From Ficedula albicollis (Eukaryota; Chordata; Aves; Passeriformes; Muscicapidae), in contig NC_021674.1 in assembly GCF_000247815.1 (NCBI RefSeq), positions 13,653,562 to 13,717,561 of the forward strand: DNA of 64,000 bases. Direction: 5' to 3'. Position 1 is the first letter of the stretch. The number at the start of each line of letters is the position of its first letter. A program made the position numbers and the translations under genes. Below are positions 37,846-51,805 of this stretch, piece after piece. The notes beneath the pieces are model-generated. The model worked only from the letters and a program-made list of their open reading frames with translations, searched no databases and was not told the origin of the DNA.

Positions 37846-39315
37846 TGAGCCATTATGATCTGAGCTCTTTAGGAAGGCTGACTGTAAGTTCTGTTTACTA
37901 GCACCCAGTCCATGCTAGTGTTTATCACACAGAAGTACTTTAAAAATTGTGCCAACACATTAACTAGCTGAGAAGCTGCTTAGGCTGGGCAAAACTTGCT
38001 TGTAGCAAGAGAGGTTAGGAATAAATGAGGGATAAAATACAGACCACAAAGCATTATGTCAGTGTAACTGTATCTAATTTAGCTCCAATTGCTGATATTG
38101 AGGCTTCTTCTCTTCTGCCTTCTTCTGCAGAGGGTGAGAAAGGAGCATACCCCAGAACAATATTGCTGTCAGAGACAGTTTCACATTGACTTTGGCTCAT
38201 CAAAAGTGAGATGAAAGCCAGCAGAGTGGCTATGAACAGCTAAATTACTGAAGAACAATAGCAGTCTGTGTTGAAGTAGGGCCATAGGGTTGAATTACAG
38301 AAGCTCTTTAAAGCTATTATGTATTAACTGAGCCACTGTATCTGCATGTGTGCGTGCCTGGAGATTGCCTCAAGACCTCTTTGCCTTAGCTTAAGCAATA
38401 ATGAATGAGGTTCATGCATTTTGCTTTGTCTTAGAGGGGGAAAAAGCCCCAACCTGTGATGGAAAATGGTGTCAGCCGAGGAGATTGGTGGTAACTTGTT
38501 ACGCCTTTCTGACTCATCTATGTTAAATCTCCTGCCTGTGCCCTTGGCTGCAGCTAACTGGACTTTCAGGCAGATCAAGAAATAAATGCAGAGACTGAGA
38601 AAAAAAATAGACAGCTCTCCAAACACTCAAAAACGTGCCAGGAAAAAATGCTCAATTAAGAGAGACACCCAAATAATTCACCAACTTTTTAAAGTTTTAC
38701 ACTCTCTGTCATTGATTTCTGACTCTGGCATATTCATCATTATATGGCATGTTATTGAATTACTGACTCTCGCCAAACTGAAACAAACTGGTCAATTCTT
38801 TATGTTCTTAAGAGCAACAGAAGCACATAAAGAGGCTGATCTCTCTGTTACCCCAGTTCAACCCTGTTTTTCTTGGTCTTTTAAACTGTTGTATGTTATT
38901 CAGATGAATATTCAGGTGTTGAATACCTCCAGCTTTCATTCAGGTGTCAAAGGTTTGACCAGGTTAAACCTTTCCATTATTTAAGGTCCTCAAAAACATG
39001 GAGATAAACACAGTGATTCTTGGAAAGTAGAAGAGAGTTAAATTAAGGAAATTCACTGTATATTTAACCATCTTCAAACTAGATAATTCTATAGTTATCT
39101 CATAAAAATAAGCCCTTTCAGAGGGTAATATATAAATCATTTTATGGATTTGTGTGAAAAAAACCAAACATTCTGCTCTCCACTTCCTCTTGAGAGTCTA
39201 GACAGCTCACATTACAGTTTTTTTGCTTTCTTTGAATTAAAAACCTTACTTAAATTGTGGCGAGACTTTGCATATATTCATCATTTTCCATCTGAAAAGT
39301 CTTCCATTATTAATT

Positions 39316-39469
39316 CCTAACCCAAGCTCAAGTAGAAAAATACATTTTCTCCTATTTTATGTGAGGCACAGAGGCTTCTTTCTTGAAGATACCCTAACCC
39401 AAGCTCAAGTAGAAAAATGCATTTTCTCCTATTTTGTGTGAGGCACAGAGGCTTCTTTCTTGAAGATAC
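39316..39469. repeat. tandem duplication, 77-bp unit, two copies
   Basis: Copies run 39316-39392 and 39393-39469, each starting CCTAACCCAAGCTCAAGTAG and ending TTTCTTGAAGATAC. Two A/G differences are visible (AATACATT/AATGCATT and TTTATGTG/TTTGTGTG). Confidence 0.92.
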
Positions 39470-42464
39470 ATTCATCAAAGGGGCATTCGCTTAATGAAAT
39501 GCTAGTCCTGTGAGTATCCCCAGCTCCCTTGTCACCCTGTGTGACCAGAGCCTCCTTCACTGGAGGGCACTGTCTGATTTGATGGGGGTCCTAGAGCTTG
39601 TGGTCATCGCGTGCAAATTTCCTGAGCCCTAACCTTAATTCCAGAAATCTTCCTTAATTAATGATCTCATGTACAGAACAATGGCCAGTCTTGTGGACAG
39701 TAGAGAGAGAACAAAAAAGCAAGTCTGTTTCTCTTTTTCTTGTGCATGGGAACTGTGAACTCACATCAAGCCTGTAATACCAAGATTTATTTAAACTGGG
39801 AAGTTCATAAGGCCTTGATCAAAAAAACCCATAATTTCATTCATTGAGCAGAATCACTGGAATTCACTGAATTTATCTGATTATAGCAGCATCTGGATTA
39901 AATATTCTGATCTTCAAGATTTATGATGTTAGAGATTGGGGGGAAAAAAACCAGCAGAGATAAGACTCAATAGTATACAGAGTGCTGGATAGCTTTTTGT
40001 ATTCTCCTCTTTTCCTCCTTTTTTTAAAGCTTATTCCCTTCTAAGCTTGAAATATTAAAGACTACAAGCTGTTCTGCATAACAGGAAACCTGCAGACACA
40101 AAATAATGTAGATATGCTTACGTCAGTTATACCTTGCTCCATTTATTAAAATACTGTTTTAAGCATATCTGGTTTAAATGTACCTTTCATTGTTTAAAGT
40201 TTTTTTCACTTGGTTCTAATGCCTGTATTACAGAGCAACCTTGTGTTTTTCTGTGCTATAAATAGCTCATTCAAGTCTTCACATTATCTATTACTGTTTA
40301 TGTCTTAAAGAGGGAAAATGGAACCAATCTAGGGAAATGTACAGTTGCAGGGTAAATAAACATTTCTTGTGCACTTCTTCCTCAAACTTTATGAGCTGCT
40401 TCAATGTAATTAGTATATAAGCTAATTTTCAAGGTCTTGGTTTAAAAAAAAATAAAATAAAAGCTTGACAGTTGCAAATAGCTCTTTCCAGAGAAAGCTG
40501 AGAGTTATAATTTTCTACAACCCCTCCCAATAATCAAGTAGACTATGAAGATAAGTGTATCCAGCATTTACTGGTACATAAGATGATTAGTAACGTCTTT
40601 TAAGCTTCCAGCCATAAAAAAGCCAAATGGGATAAGTGACTTCTCACAGTACTTCCTGGAGGAGAAAGGTCTTAGGTCTCCTCTCCTAAAAAAATCTAGC
40701 TTTGATTTCACTCTGCTGTAGAGCACCAGATCATCTTTCTAAGGCAGCTCATATTTGTGTCTCTCACCACCCCTACCCTGACTGGCCATTTCAAGCTCAT
40801 TTGCCATTTCTGGTTCCCCAAAAATCAGAGTCATCTCCTGTGGTGCCCTGGCCACCTTGACCTCTCCTGTCCTGGTATCCCCTCCTGCATGTGCTAATGT
40901 CCCAGTGCTGAGCCAGCACCAGCCTGCTGCCCCCTGCTCTCCTGAAACTTCTGACCTGCAGGAGCTGCAGTGGGATCACTGAGTGATGGTGCTCCACAAA
41001 AGTATCTACCCAGAGACTCTGGAGATTTGCCTCTTTCCTTACTACTGCAGAGTGTGTCTGATTCAGCTGATGAACAAATGAGCTCACTGAATTATGAAAC
41101 CAATTTTGGCTGCGGTTCTCTCTGCAAATTCTCGTCTCTTGACTGATTGATTGATTGAGTCATCATTAACAGCCTGAACCTTTGAATGAAACCAGTGGGA
41201 GTCTTACCACTTCTACCAGCAAGAACAGGCTGCTGCACAGGTTTCCCACATGAAAGTACAATTCACTAACACTTAAAAATAATCCAAAGGACTGAGATCA
41301 CAGCTCATAAGTCAGTTTAGTATAGAAATCTTTCACTGAGGCAACCGTTTGGGTACAATAAAAGAAATCTGTGGATGGTCTTTCTGTTTGTTTTATGCCC
41401 TGATTTTTGCTTGTATGACTTCATCTTTTTGCTCAATAAGGTGTGTGTGGACAGAGGCAGGGAGGGTACTTTTGGTGCCTTAAGAACTACCTCATCCCTA
41501 CATTTTTTTCTTCTCTCCTTTCTTATCTTTCTCATCCCCTCATGTGGCACCATCTTCCTTGGGACCACTGAGGACAGGACATCTTCCCAGGGAGCCATCA
41601 GCTCTCAGATTTCATTGCCAGTCTGTGGGATACCTGTGGACAGAGATGTGGTGTGGGGCAGCGAAGACTGGGTCATTTTCAGAATCCTTGAAAATATAAC
41701 CTGAACCTGTCACCTAGCAGATAAAGGACCTACCACCAGGTTACTGAGGCACGCTCACCAACCTTATCTTTGTTTTAACCCCCACAAAATCCCAGGCTAG
41801 ATTTGAACATAGAAGCAGGCTTTTACAAAGGCCTTTTGGAGTACCCTCAATCTCATCTGTTATACTTCAGTGACCATAGTCATTTCTTGGTCATAATGTC
41901 AAGGAAAGATATAATTCGATTTATATTTATGTGCTTTGTGCAATATAGAGAGTTATTTTCTGTTTATGCTATTACTGCTTTGGGAGTACAAACAAAACTG
42001 ATGAGCACATTATTATACCTTTATGAGGGCAGGTTATTCAATGCATGAACGCTGGTGACACTTTCAGTACTGTGCTCACAATGCTTATTCTGATCAGAAT
42101 GGTTTAAATAATACATGAACTCATGCATATACATATTGCAGCTCATCTCTTTCATTAGGCACCTTGCTAAATTCTCTCAGCTAGTTCTCCTGAGCACTCA
42201 CATGTTTTCAGGGTGAAAGTCCTTTTATTTGTCGCAGACAGGTTGCAAAATCTTGCTGAGATATCATTTTAAATTTGTTTGGCTGTGCAACCTAGTTTAA
42301 CAAGGGCAGATTGCAGCCTTTGCTTTTCCTATTCTTCCTGGGGGAAAACAAAAAGGAAAAAAAAAGAGAGAGAGAGCTTATGTGAAGTGTTTTAATGTAG
42401 GAAGAAAAACCATATGAAAGGAGAAGGGGAAAATTGGATTTGGTAATTAAGATTTTGTGTTGGG

Positions 42465-42560
42465 ACCATGGTGCTCCCAGTTCAGTCCCCTAGAGTTTCT
42501 CTATGACCTTGGGCAAGTCATGCTAATCTTCCCAAGTCTCTGTAAAGTGGGGTAACAGTT
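42465..42560 (+). mobile_element. MIR-type SINE fragment
   Basis: CTATGACCTTGGGCAAGTCA (42501-42520), then TGCTAATCTTCCCAAGTCTC, then TGTAAAGTGGGGTAACAG follow the MIR core in order ('tgtgaccttgggcaagtcac', 'ttaacctctctgagcctc', 'tgtaaaatggggataat'). Such copies are old remnants in amniote genomes. The 5' tRNA-like head is not clear. Confidence 0.75.
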
Positions 42561-45526
42561 CCTTCTTTTCTTTCCCCAATGTCTTGTCTGTTTCACTCAG
42601 GTACAGATTCTCTTTCAGTGTCTTTACATCCATGGCACCAAATATATTCAGGAATTTTTATACAAACCAAGTTCTGATAAGGAAAATACTTTCAATTTTA
42701 TATACTTGGTACTTCAATTCAGTATAATAATTTTAAACAAATATGTTGAAAAATGTATATTTAGAAAGAAAGCTCCTGCTTCCAGTGATTTTGGGAAGAA
42801 AAATAAGATTCTGTGTTGAGAGCAGGATCTCTAATTTAATGCATCTGTATGTTAAATAGAGGAATAAATCCATTTTTAACATCTGCTCTAGCTCTGTTTC
42901 TCAGCACAGCACCTGCCCTCAGTGTCTACAGTGTTTCCAGTCTGAACTTCAGTACTGAAAAAGTATGTGGCTTTGCACTGGAATGCTGTGAGAATTTCTC
43001 TGTCCTTCCTGCCATCCACTGCCTGCTCTTTCTGCTGAGATAAAATACCAGTGTCTGAAACAAACCAAACACTGCCCCCTGCCCCGGCCAAATCAAATTA
43101 CTATAATTAAATAGAAGTTTAAACCATGAATCATACATCAGGACCTAACAAACCAGGACACTGGGGCGTGCTAATGGGTACTGCTCATCACCTGGTGTGA
43201 GTGCCCAGCTCCTCCAGTTTGAAGTGGTCCAGGCTCATCACTTCCCCAGATGCTGCTCTGATCTCAAAAGTCCTCCGGGGTCTGCAGCTGCATGTGGGGG
43301 TAGTTCACAAAAAGGTAAAACAAAGCTGGGCTGTTTCTCTGCATTTTGCAATAACCAGTCTGTGCTGCTACTCCTCACCCAGAGGGAGGACAGCGCTGGG
43401 CACAACCCGGGCGTGTGTCCGTGGAAGTGTCCCTGGTTCGTTGGCTCTGATTGCTGCATGAGATGGACCCATCCCACCAGTCCTGGCACCATCCACCAGG
43501 CCAGTGACCTCCCTGACAGGCAGCCATCATTACTCACTCTGCTCTGGAGAGAAGAGGGTGGAGCAGCTCACCTGGGCTGCTCATCACTTTCTGTGTCTTT
43601 TTTGTAGTCGTTCGGTGTTGTAAGCCATGACTTCCCTCAAGAATTTGCTGCTTCAAAGCTGCAGTGGCTTGAGCAAAAATGGGGACTAATCCTGTAACTA
43701 AGGAATTTCCAATCTCTTTGCTGTCACAGGTCATCCTGCTGGAAATTGTACAAAATCTGAAGGAAAAGGTTAAAGCAGTTCTACCTTGCAGCTTCCTTGC
43801 CAAGTCCATGAGGTTTCCATGCCTTTAAGAGCATCACTGGCACTGAGACTTTGGTTAGAAAAATTTCTGTATCCAATCTGTGCTCAGGATGCTGTTACAC
43901 TGACATACCCCAGGAATAAAATGCAGTCCCACAGTCCCTTGTATCAGGAGGGTCTGTGAACTAGTGAATGCCTCAGGGCTCTGCTTGGTGCCCAAAATGA
44001 CCTTGCAGGGTTCAGTGAGTCCAGAAGGGCTCTAGACCAGGAGATGTTTCCTTGGGTGATTACATTTTTTTTTTTAATCATGTGTGTTGTCTTGGTGAGG
44101 CTCACACAATTATTTACCTGCATGTTAAAGTGCTCCAAAGAGCTTTCAATAAAGAGTTTCCTATTTCTAGAAACAGTAAAGGAGCTGGAGAGGAAACATG
44201 AGGACTTTGCCTGGCCTTGTTACACTTAGCACAGGGAGGCTGCTCTAGCTGTGAGAATTTCAGAGTGCTTTTTGTTCAGGACAACCTGGCAGGGAGAGAG
44301 ACAAAACTGATCAAAGAAAAAAGCCAGGCAGTTGCTTGTATGGAACTTCTCCTTCTTATCCCTGTTGGCTGTGGGTCTGCTTGTGCCACTATTGAAGCTG
44401 ATAGCAAGGCTTGAATGGTTTGAGTGGCAGGAGACCCTCAGCAAGAGCTGTCTCATATATTTTTATCTTTTTAACTAATTACAAAGAGTCTGAGGTGGAT
44501 GATCACCCTGGGCTATTTTCTTGTTACCTTCCTACCCTCCCTTCCTGCATAGGTAATGTTCAGGAAGCTTATAATGTAACAGAGGCTCTGCCATCCAGTC
44601 TGCAGTTGCTTCATGCCATCCTCTTCAGGCTTTTTGATGTTATAAACATTTCTTTCTAATACCTCAAAGAGAAATACTCTAGTAATTATAGCAGCAATTT
44701 CCTTCCTTAGCTTTACTGTTTCTTCTCTCCTGTGCAGATTATTTCATTTAAGATGATATCCTGAGCAATTATAGTACAACATCATTTGAGACATAATCAC
44801 TTCTGGCTAACCTCTTCAGGATCCTTTGGATATAGATGTGTTGATGTCTAAGCATCCCAGCGAAAACATTCCAGTGAGAAAAAAACAATATGAAACCTAA
44901 TGTTTCCCAGAAAACTTGGTCAGGAATAGAGCAGAACAAGTGCTCCCTATCAGGGGGAGGGAAGGAATATCAGAAGAAGATATTGTATTGATTTTATAGT
45001 CAGAAAGAATAACTGTGATCATCTATTCCCATTGCCTGCAAAACACAGGCCAAGAATTTGGCTGCAACCAGCGCTACTGGCTGTAATGAGCCACATCCAA
45101 AACCCTGTGCAGTCACTGGGAAAAATGCTATTGCTTCAGTGAGAGCTTTGGACAATGATCAGTGTGAGCAGAAGCCCAGAAGTGCAGCACAGCTGTGGGG
45201 AAATCCCTGGAACATACTGAGCAGTGATCATGTGCCAGTGAACAGGGAGCATCAGCAGCTTCCTGGAGGCAGGACATTGCCTCTTCCAGAATTACTTCCC
45301 TGTCTCTGTGGCTGCTCTCACTGGGATGGGAAGGAAACTGAGGGGGAAAATGGCTTGGAAAGAATCACTTTTCCCTGCCTTCCTGCTCTGTCTGCAGCCA
45401 TTGCCTCTGGGGCTGCTCTCAGCAGCAGTTCCTGCCTCTGCTGAACACCTGCACAGAGTAACTTCTCTGTTCCCTGTCGTGGGTGATATAACAAAGACAG
45501 CTGGAGTCTGATGTTCTCATCTTTTG

Positions 45527-45530
<4 letters not shown>

Positions 45531-45565
<35 letters not shown>
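45531..45565. repeat. A35 homopolymer
   Basis: Thirty-five A follow CTTTTGGTTT. A near-copy of that segment (CTTTGGTTTA) recurs at 45581-45590, so the run sits between short direct repeats. It could be the tail of a decayed retrocopy, but I recognise no gene upstream of it. Confidence 0.95.
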
Positions 45566-45568
<3 letters not shown>

Positions 45569-48500
45569 TGCTATTTAATTCTTTGGTTTAGGAATAGCTT
45601 AACAAAAGTTGAGAAATTTAGAGGTGTTTGTGAGTGTGGGTGTAGGTCATTTGTCGAAAAAAAAAAATCAACAGCAACAAATTGCTCTATCAGGAGTGCA
45701 TTAGATCTATCTGGCTAGTCTTGGGGAAAAATGCAAACACTCTAAAATAAAAAAAGTACTCAGAAGTGCTCCTCTGGGCCTCCTCCAGGGCTTCAAAGTG
45801 CAGTAATTCAAAAATACTGCATTTTGTGACAAAATTGCAGTTTGCATTTTAACAGTGGCAAAACTCAGCATAAATGCATAATCAATGTTTCCCACTCCTA
45901 AAAAATAAAAAAAGGAAAGCAGAATCAGACTCTGAAGGAGATGGTACAACAGGATAATTCCCACTGGTGGTGTAAAACCTCTCTTTTCCACAGTTATGAC
46001 TGCTCTGGTGTGCATGCTCCCAGCCCTACTCTTTGCAGAAGCAGGGAAGTTGAGTGGAAGCCTGCAGGATTTGCTATTTTGCATAAAAATATTCATTTTC
46101 AGACCACAGTTTAATTCCCTCCCAGGTGGCTAATAACTAAAAAGTGCTGGTTTGGGTGATGTAAAGGCCACTGAGTCCTGCTGCTGTCCCTGATGAGCAA
46201 GCTCATGGAGCCAGGCTGCCAGCTGACCTCTTCAGCTGAGGCAGCAGCTGCTGCAGTGGTCACTGAGAGGCAAAACTCTCACCTAGAGGATGCTCCCTCA
46301 CAAAAACATCCTCCCTGCACTGGCCTGGAGCTATGACAAGGCTCCCCTTACAAACAAGCTAAATGTGAGCCTCCTCTCTCCCTTCCTCTCCAGTCTCCTC
46401 ATAGATAAGCAAGGGATATTTAAGAACATTTTTCTTCCCCCTTTCAATTTATGAACTTTTTCTGTAGGATTGTCAAGCAAGCTGACCAAGGCAGGATTTA
46501 AAGCCTGAACTTCCATTGATGAAATTATCTCAGTGACACTGACATCTGAAAATTCCCCATTTCTGGGCAGCAGGACAGCCTGAATACAAGTGTCTAGTAC
46601 CAATTTGAATGCCTTCAGCACCCTGACTTCCATATGCCTCTTTTTTTACTGGTGAAGAAGGATGGACCAGGTGAGGCCACATATTAAATCTGTTTCTTCT
46701 TAGAAATACAGCTTGTCTGCAGTTCCTTGTTTCACTTGACATGCAGCCTCTTGCAGTAGCAAGAGAAAAGACAGGACAGACCTTTTTGAGCAGAAGGAGT
46801 GCCTACTGCTCTTACTTCTTTCTGATGAGTTTTGAACAAACCCCAGCATGGGTTTATTAGCAGAATCCCTATTATGTTCCTAATAGTCTTGTTAGCATGC
46901 AGGAAATCGATGCCAGGAAACGTTAAGGAGTGTACAGAGGAAAGTTAGTGCAGTGTGCTTGGAGGTCCCTCCAGATTTTGTCAACAATCATTGCTCTTCT
47001 CCAGAGATCATGTTTTTTATTTGTCCTGGGAAGAGTGAGGTAATAATTGATACTGCTTGAGCTCTTTGCCTCTTTTTCAGTTAGCTGTGGTCAAAATGTC
47101 CCAGCAACTGGGAGCTTAGAGTATTATCTTAGGAGCAGTTTTACAGTATGGAAGTGAAGAACTGAAGGTGTTGAAGGGAATTATTGGAGGTCCAATGACA
47201 AAAAAAGTCCTAATAGAAAATGAATTAACATCAGATTTCAGAAGTGGTTTCTGATCCTTTCTACGTTGCAGGCTTCCTCTAAGACTCTTCTTCCATTCAT
47301 TTCACTTCTGCTCCCATGCTGTTAAATGTGGACAGTAGTCCTTTGCCATACAGAACTATTGCAAGGTACTCAGGTTTTGAGGAGCTGAATGCCACTCAAG
47401 AATATTAGTGGAGTTTACTCCTCCAGTCTGCATCCCTGTTCCTTTGGACTCACTCACAAAGGGCCTCCCCCACCTTACTTTAACATGGAAGATTCAGAAA
47501 GTCTCTCTGGCCTCAGGCAGGGAAAATTCCTCCTGCTTTATCCCTAGAGATTCAGGGATACCTCCAACACTGAGCAGTAGAGTCCTTACATACCTGCACT
47601 CAGTACAGAAATATTAAGTACCACTTCTCCCAGCATTCCTATTCAGAAGGCATTCACAGGCAGGTGTCTGCATTTTCTGGGTATATAAGAGAACCTGAAA
47701 CACCTTGTAGCAACACTGCAAAGCCCCAGAGGGATTATCTATACCCCCACTGTTAGCACTAAAAGGGGCAGAACTGAGGAAGGACAAAGCACAGGCACAG
47801 GTGTAGTGAGTGCACTGCTGGCTGTGGTTCTCGTCTCCTGTTTTCCTTGCCCCACTGTTGCCTCATGGAGCAATCACTTCATCTTTTATGCTGAAGAAAA
47901 GGAAATACGACACTGTTGATCAGTACTGCTTCTGCAGTTGCAATAAAATGAAATGAGATCCAATGTACTGAGCTGTTACCTGAGCAAGTCAGACTTACTG
48001 ACCTTCACTGTGACTATTAATGTGCAAAGCCCTCTGTCTTCCAGCTGTGAAAGCTGCTTCTCGTTTCTGAAGTGAGAACAAGGAAAGGAAAAAAGACAGT
48101 AGGACAGAATGTTACACGTGTGATGCTCCTACCTCCTTTTTTAAACTAATAGTGAGTATTTTACCTGAATCAAGGCATCACCCAATTCATGTTCCCAGAG
48201 GATAAAGAGAGCCTTGCTGTTTGCACATGCAGTCCTAGTGTCCAAATAACTTCTCACAGACACTAAAAATGCCTCTGTATTTTCAGTCAGAACCAGTGTT
48301 TCCCTAACAACTACAAATCATTCCCAGTTTATCAGCCTGCCAGGTGGGCTCTGCCCTGTGCTCACAGGGAACAAGCTGTTCTGTGGCACAAGTGTGCAGT
48401 GGGATAAGCAGCATTTGGGCTGGTGGGAGAAGCTGCCTGAATGGAGGTACTGCTCACTACCCAATGTTGGCATTCTCTCAGGGAGATGTTAATGAGGCTT

Positions 48501-50084
48501 GCTCACCATTTCATGAACATTTCATTTGCTGCATGCAGGGTTCCCTGGCAGAAGGAGCTCTGGTGAATCTGGTTTGAGCCATCACAGGCTCCTTCTATGG
48601 GCTCCCTCTGTCCGTGATTCTCATCCCTGTAGCTGTGGTAGCTGAATAAAAGAGGGGCATGAACCTTGCTTGCAGCAGCTCCAGGTCTAATGTCTTGTAT
48701 TATACTGTCAATGAAAGTGGCATGCACAGGGAGGACGTCACACCATGATCACACCCTGACTCTGCCACAGTGCTCTGAGCCAAAAGAGAGAGAAAGGGGC
48801 TTCCCTTCCCTGAGACACAAATGAAAATTGCTGCTGAGTCACAATAAAACCCAGAAACTGAATTATTATTTTTGAAAGTATTACTTTTAACAGCATGCTC
48901 TTGTATGGGTCAAGGGAGACTTTGAAAAAACAGAAAGGCTCACAGATCCACAAATCCTCAATAAATCCAAGAGTAATTTCCTTGAAGACTAGGAACTCCA
49001 CTTCCCTAGTCAAAATCAGCTTGAGTGGCTCAGGCACCTCTGAACAGCTCACCTTGGAACAGTCTACTTCAGTCATCAAAATCAGAAGAGTCTGGAAATC
49101 AAAAAGAACAGCAGAACCACAAACAATTATCTTGTCTGTTTCATTAACTGAAACTGCAGAGTTAAGTAACAATTAGGGCTTTATCCTCTGCGGTGCATGA
49201 TCCATCTCAGACAGCTGCATGTTAACTGTGCCTGCCCAGCAGCTCAGCTGCTGCCCAGGCTAATGTATGTGAGCATGTCCAGACTTTCAAACCCAGCCTT
49301 GCTGCTGTGGCTTAGAAGATGTTTAAAGCTGACTGGGTGCCTAGCATCTGGCTGAGAGCCTATCACTAACTCTGGAGCTCCTGCAGAGGCTGGAGCTGGG
49401 TGGTCCAAGTTAAACTTGGGTGGCTCATGAGGACCAGCTTCCTATGCAGCTGTCCCTGCCAGGCAGGAGTAGTCTGCTAGGAAGGAGGGCTGAGAGCAGG
49501 CAACATTCCAGGTGTCTGATCCACATCTGTGACATGACATCTGGGCTCAGCTGGGTGAACAGAGGTGACATCTTCAGGGACAGATGATAAGATTACTACC
49601 TGCAGTTTTATCTGCTAGATGCCTGAACACCTGGGGAACAGCTCCTGAGTCACTGCAGTTTGCAAAGCTTCAAGAAAATCAAAGTGAATGACAGTCCCTG
49701 ATAGATCATGTGGTTGGAAGAGCTAATTGGCATCCAGTGGGGTTAATCACACCTAAACTCCAATAAGATGGCTCTCTTGGGCACTAGTAGCAGTGAAACT
49801 GGAGCTGTGTGCCTGGCAGCACAAGGCTGCCTGCACTTCTACCTGGCCATGAATGTAGTTATCTCTCCAGAAGTGAAATGGAAGTGTCATTTAAGCTCCA
49901 GCCAATTCCTTACAGAATTATGCCAAAAGTTATGTGTCAAGTTTATAAAATCAGATTAAAAGCATCCATATTGTGCTTTGTTCCTGCTTAACTATGTTGG
50001 TAACTGCTCTGGGAGAGTGGTGCAATGTTGAATATCTTTCTGTAGTAATTACAATTGAGTATGAAAATGAGCTACAAAACAGGG

Positions 50085-50135
50085 AAGTGCTTTTATCCTA
50101 ATTTCACAGATGGAGAGCTGAAACACTAAAGGCCA
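50085..50135 (-). mobile_element. possible MIR fragment
   Basis: ATCCTAATTTCACAGATGGA followed by GAGCTGAAACACTAAAGGCC resembles the reverse complement of the MIR 3' part ('ccattttacagatgaggaaactgaggcac'). It is short and diverged. Confidence 0.35.
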
Positions 50136-51740
50136 AATCTAATAAAGAATTACAGTGCTGCAGAACCTACCTTGCAGTCATCTGGTGCCCATATGGGATG
50201 CTGAACAGTGTTATACACCTAGTCCCCATTTAGAGAAGCCTCTGTTCATAGGACAGGCTCATCCTCTCCAAATGGGAGCCAAAATAGTCAACTTACTAAG
50301 AAAGAAGCCGCATTAAATGAATACTCTTGTGTATCTCTCATCTGAGTTGTCCAGCTTGGAAGTGTTATGAGCAAGAGTAGGTGTCAGACTGCACATCTTG
50401 ATTACCTCATCTGGGTTTTCAGGGAGTTTTGCCTCAGGGTCACTGACCATGCCCTCCTCTAGATGAGCATACCAATGAGCTCCCAGTGCTTGGCAGACTT
50501 CCCTCAGCTCTTTCAAAAATAAAAAGAGACCTCTCCTTCTTCTCCATGCATTTAATTCTTAGTGGCCTGCTAAGACAAGTTTAATCTCCCTTCTCCTCCC
50601 TCCTGCACTCAACTTGTTGTCCACATCAGAAATAATTTGAGAGCAAGACAAGCAGCAGGAGGGAGTTTAGCTCTGCAATGTGCTACTTGTGGATAATGTT
50701 TGGGGAATATCATGCATTCTGGGTATGAAGTAGGACCCACTTTGGTGCATCCTGATGAATTCCCCAACTAGTGTATGGATACATTCTCCTTAGGCGCAAT
50801 TTCCAAAATAATTCTGGCACAATGATGCAGCTGTGAAGATCCCCTTCTTCAGTCCCTCTGGACAGAGACAGTTCAGGTGCTCCTGTGAGATGGCAGAAGT
50901 GTCTTAATCCCTTTAAGAAGGAGCAGGATCTGGGCCTGGGAATTTGGGTCCTTCAATGACTTACTTTGGTGCCTCTCCGAGTTTGATAACAAGGAATGTG
51001 AATTGTTTGCATGTAAACTCTCTCCAGATTCTAGTTCTGCCTCCTCCTCTCTGTAGTTGCCCATATCCCATTTTGGATCTGACCTTGAGTAGTTGATTTA
51101 GGAACCCAGGCAGGATCTGTGGCAGAGCAAAGGTGAGCCCAGCTTCCAAAGTCATGATGTATCTTTGGATCGTCTTTCCCATCTGATTTAAATGAAGCCT
51201 TAGTTTTACTCACTACTTGCCCAAGCAGATCTTCTCTTGATTTTGAACTCATGGTAAAATATTAATTGGAGATATAGAGACAGAAAAACAGACCAATTAT
51301 TCTCCATAAGACAAAATCAGAAGTACGTTAAGTGAAATCTTTCCACAGAAGATCCTTTAATTGTTTTTCTCATCTAATGCCAAAAATACAATGATGGCAG
51401 CTCCCAGCAGTCAGATATGCACAATAACAGCTGCCACTTTTACTGGCTGATAAAAGTAGGATCAACACCTCAAAAAAAAGACATTTAGCTGGGGAAACCT
51501 CCAAAGTAATGAATTCTGCAGGACATTACAAAACAGATGGACACCCTCTGAGCCTCATTTAGAAAGTTCCCCCATCACTGAGATTGTGCCCAGCCCACCA
51601 CTGGGCAAAATATTCCTGGCTGTATGCACAATATCAACATCACAAGGGTCATGGAGACAAATACTGCTTGAAATGACAATCCTTAGGGCTTTCCAGAAGG
51701 GGGACTGATTAAACCAGATGGGAAGAATTTAGCCACAGCA

Positions 51741-51805
51741 GGCCAGATTCTCAGCTAATGTAAATCACCTTCACTCCACAGGTGATTTGCAGCAGCTGGG
51801 ACCTG
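51741..51805. repeat. ancient palindromic amniote repeat (MITE-like)
   Basis: GGCCAGATTCTCAGCTAATG, TAAATCACC, a short centre with ACTCCACAG, then GGTGATTTGCAGCAGCTGGG gives two degraded inverted halves (GTAAATCACC against GGTGATTTGC, and CAGCT on each side). The left half matches the 'ggccagattctcagctggtgtaaatcagc' motif of an old palindromic repeat common in turtles, crocodiles and birds. Confidence 0.5.

Larger units (their letters stand above)
29107..40000. other. intergenic DNA downstream of NRXN1
   Basis: I see no gene here. It contains tandem duplications near 29563, 35297 and 39316, a TTG microsatellite with a G36 tract near 30191-30299, a CR1 fragment at 31209-31545, a possible LTR near 32700-33000, and old amniote repeat scraps near 35251 and 37790. 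The longest frames (30879-31391 and 33059-33565, 170 and 168 codons) have no recognisable domain; the first runs into the CR1 copy. Confidence 0.75.
40001..51740. other. intergenic DNA, no gene recognised
   Basis: This is mixed-composition DNA with higher GC than the introns in places (near 40800-41000, 43200-43560 and 45060-45480). It contains a MIR-like SINE near 42465, an A35 run at 45531, and short scraps near 45010-45060 and 50085-50135 that vaguely resemble old LINE and MIR sequence. Open frames are short and show no domain. Confidence 0.75.
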
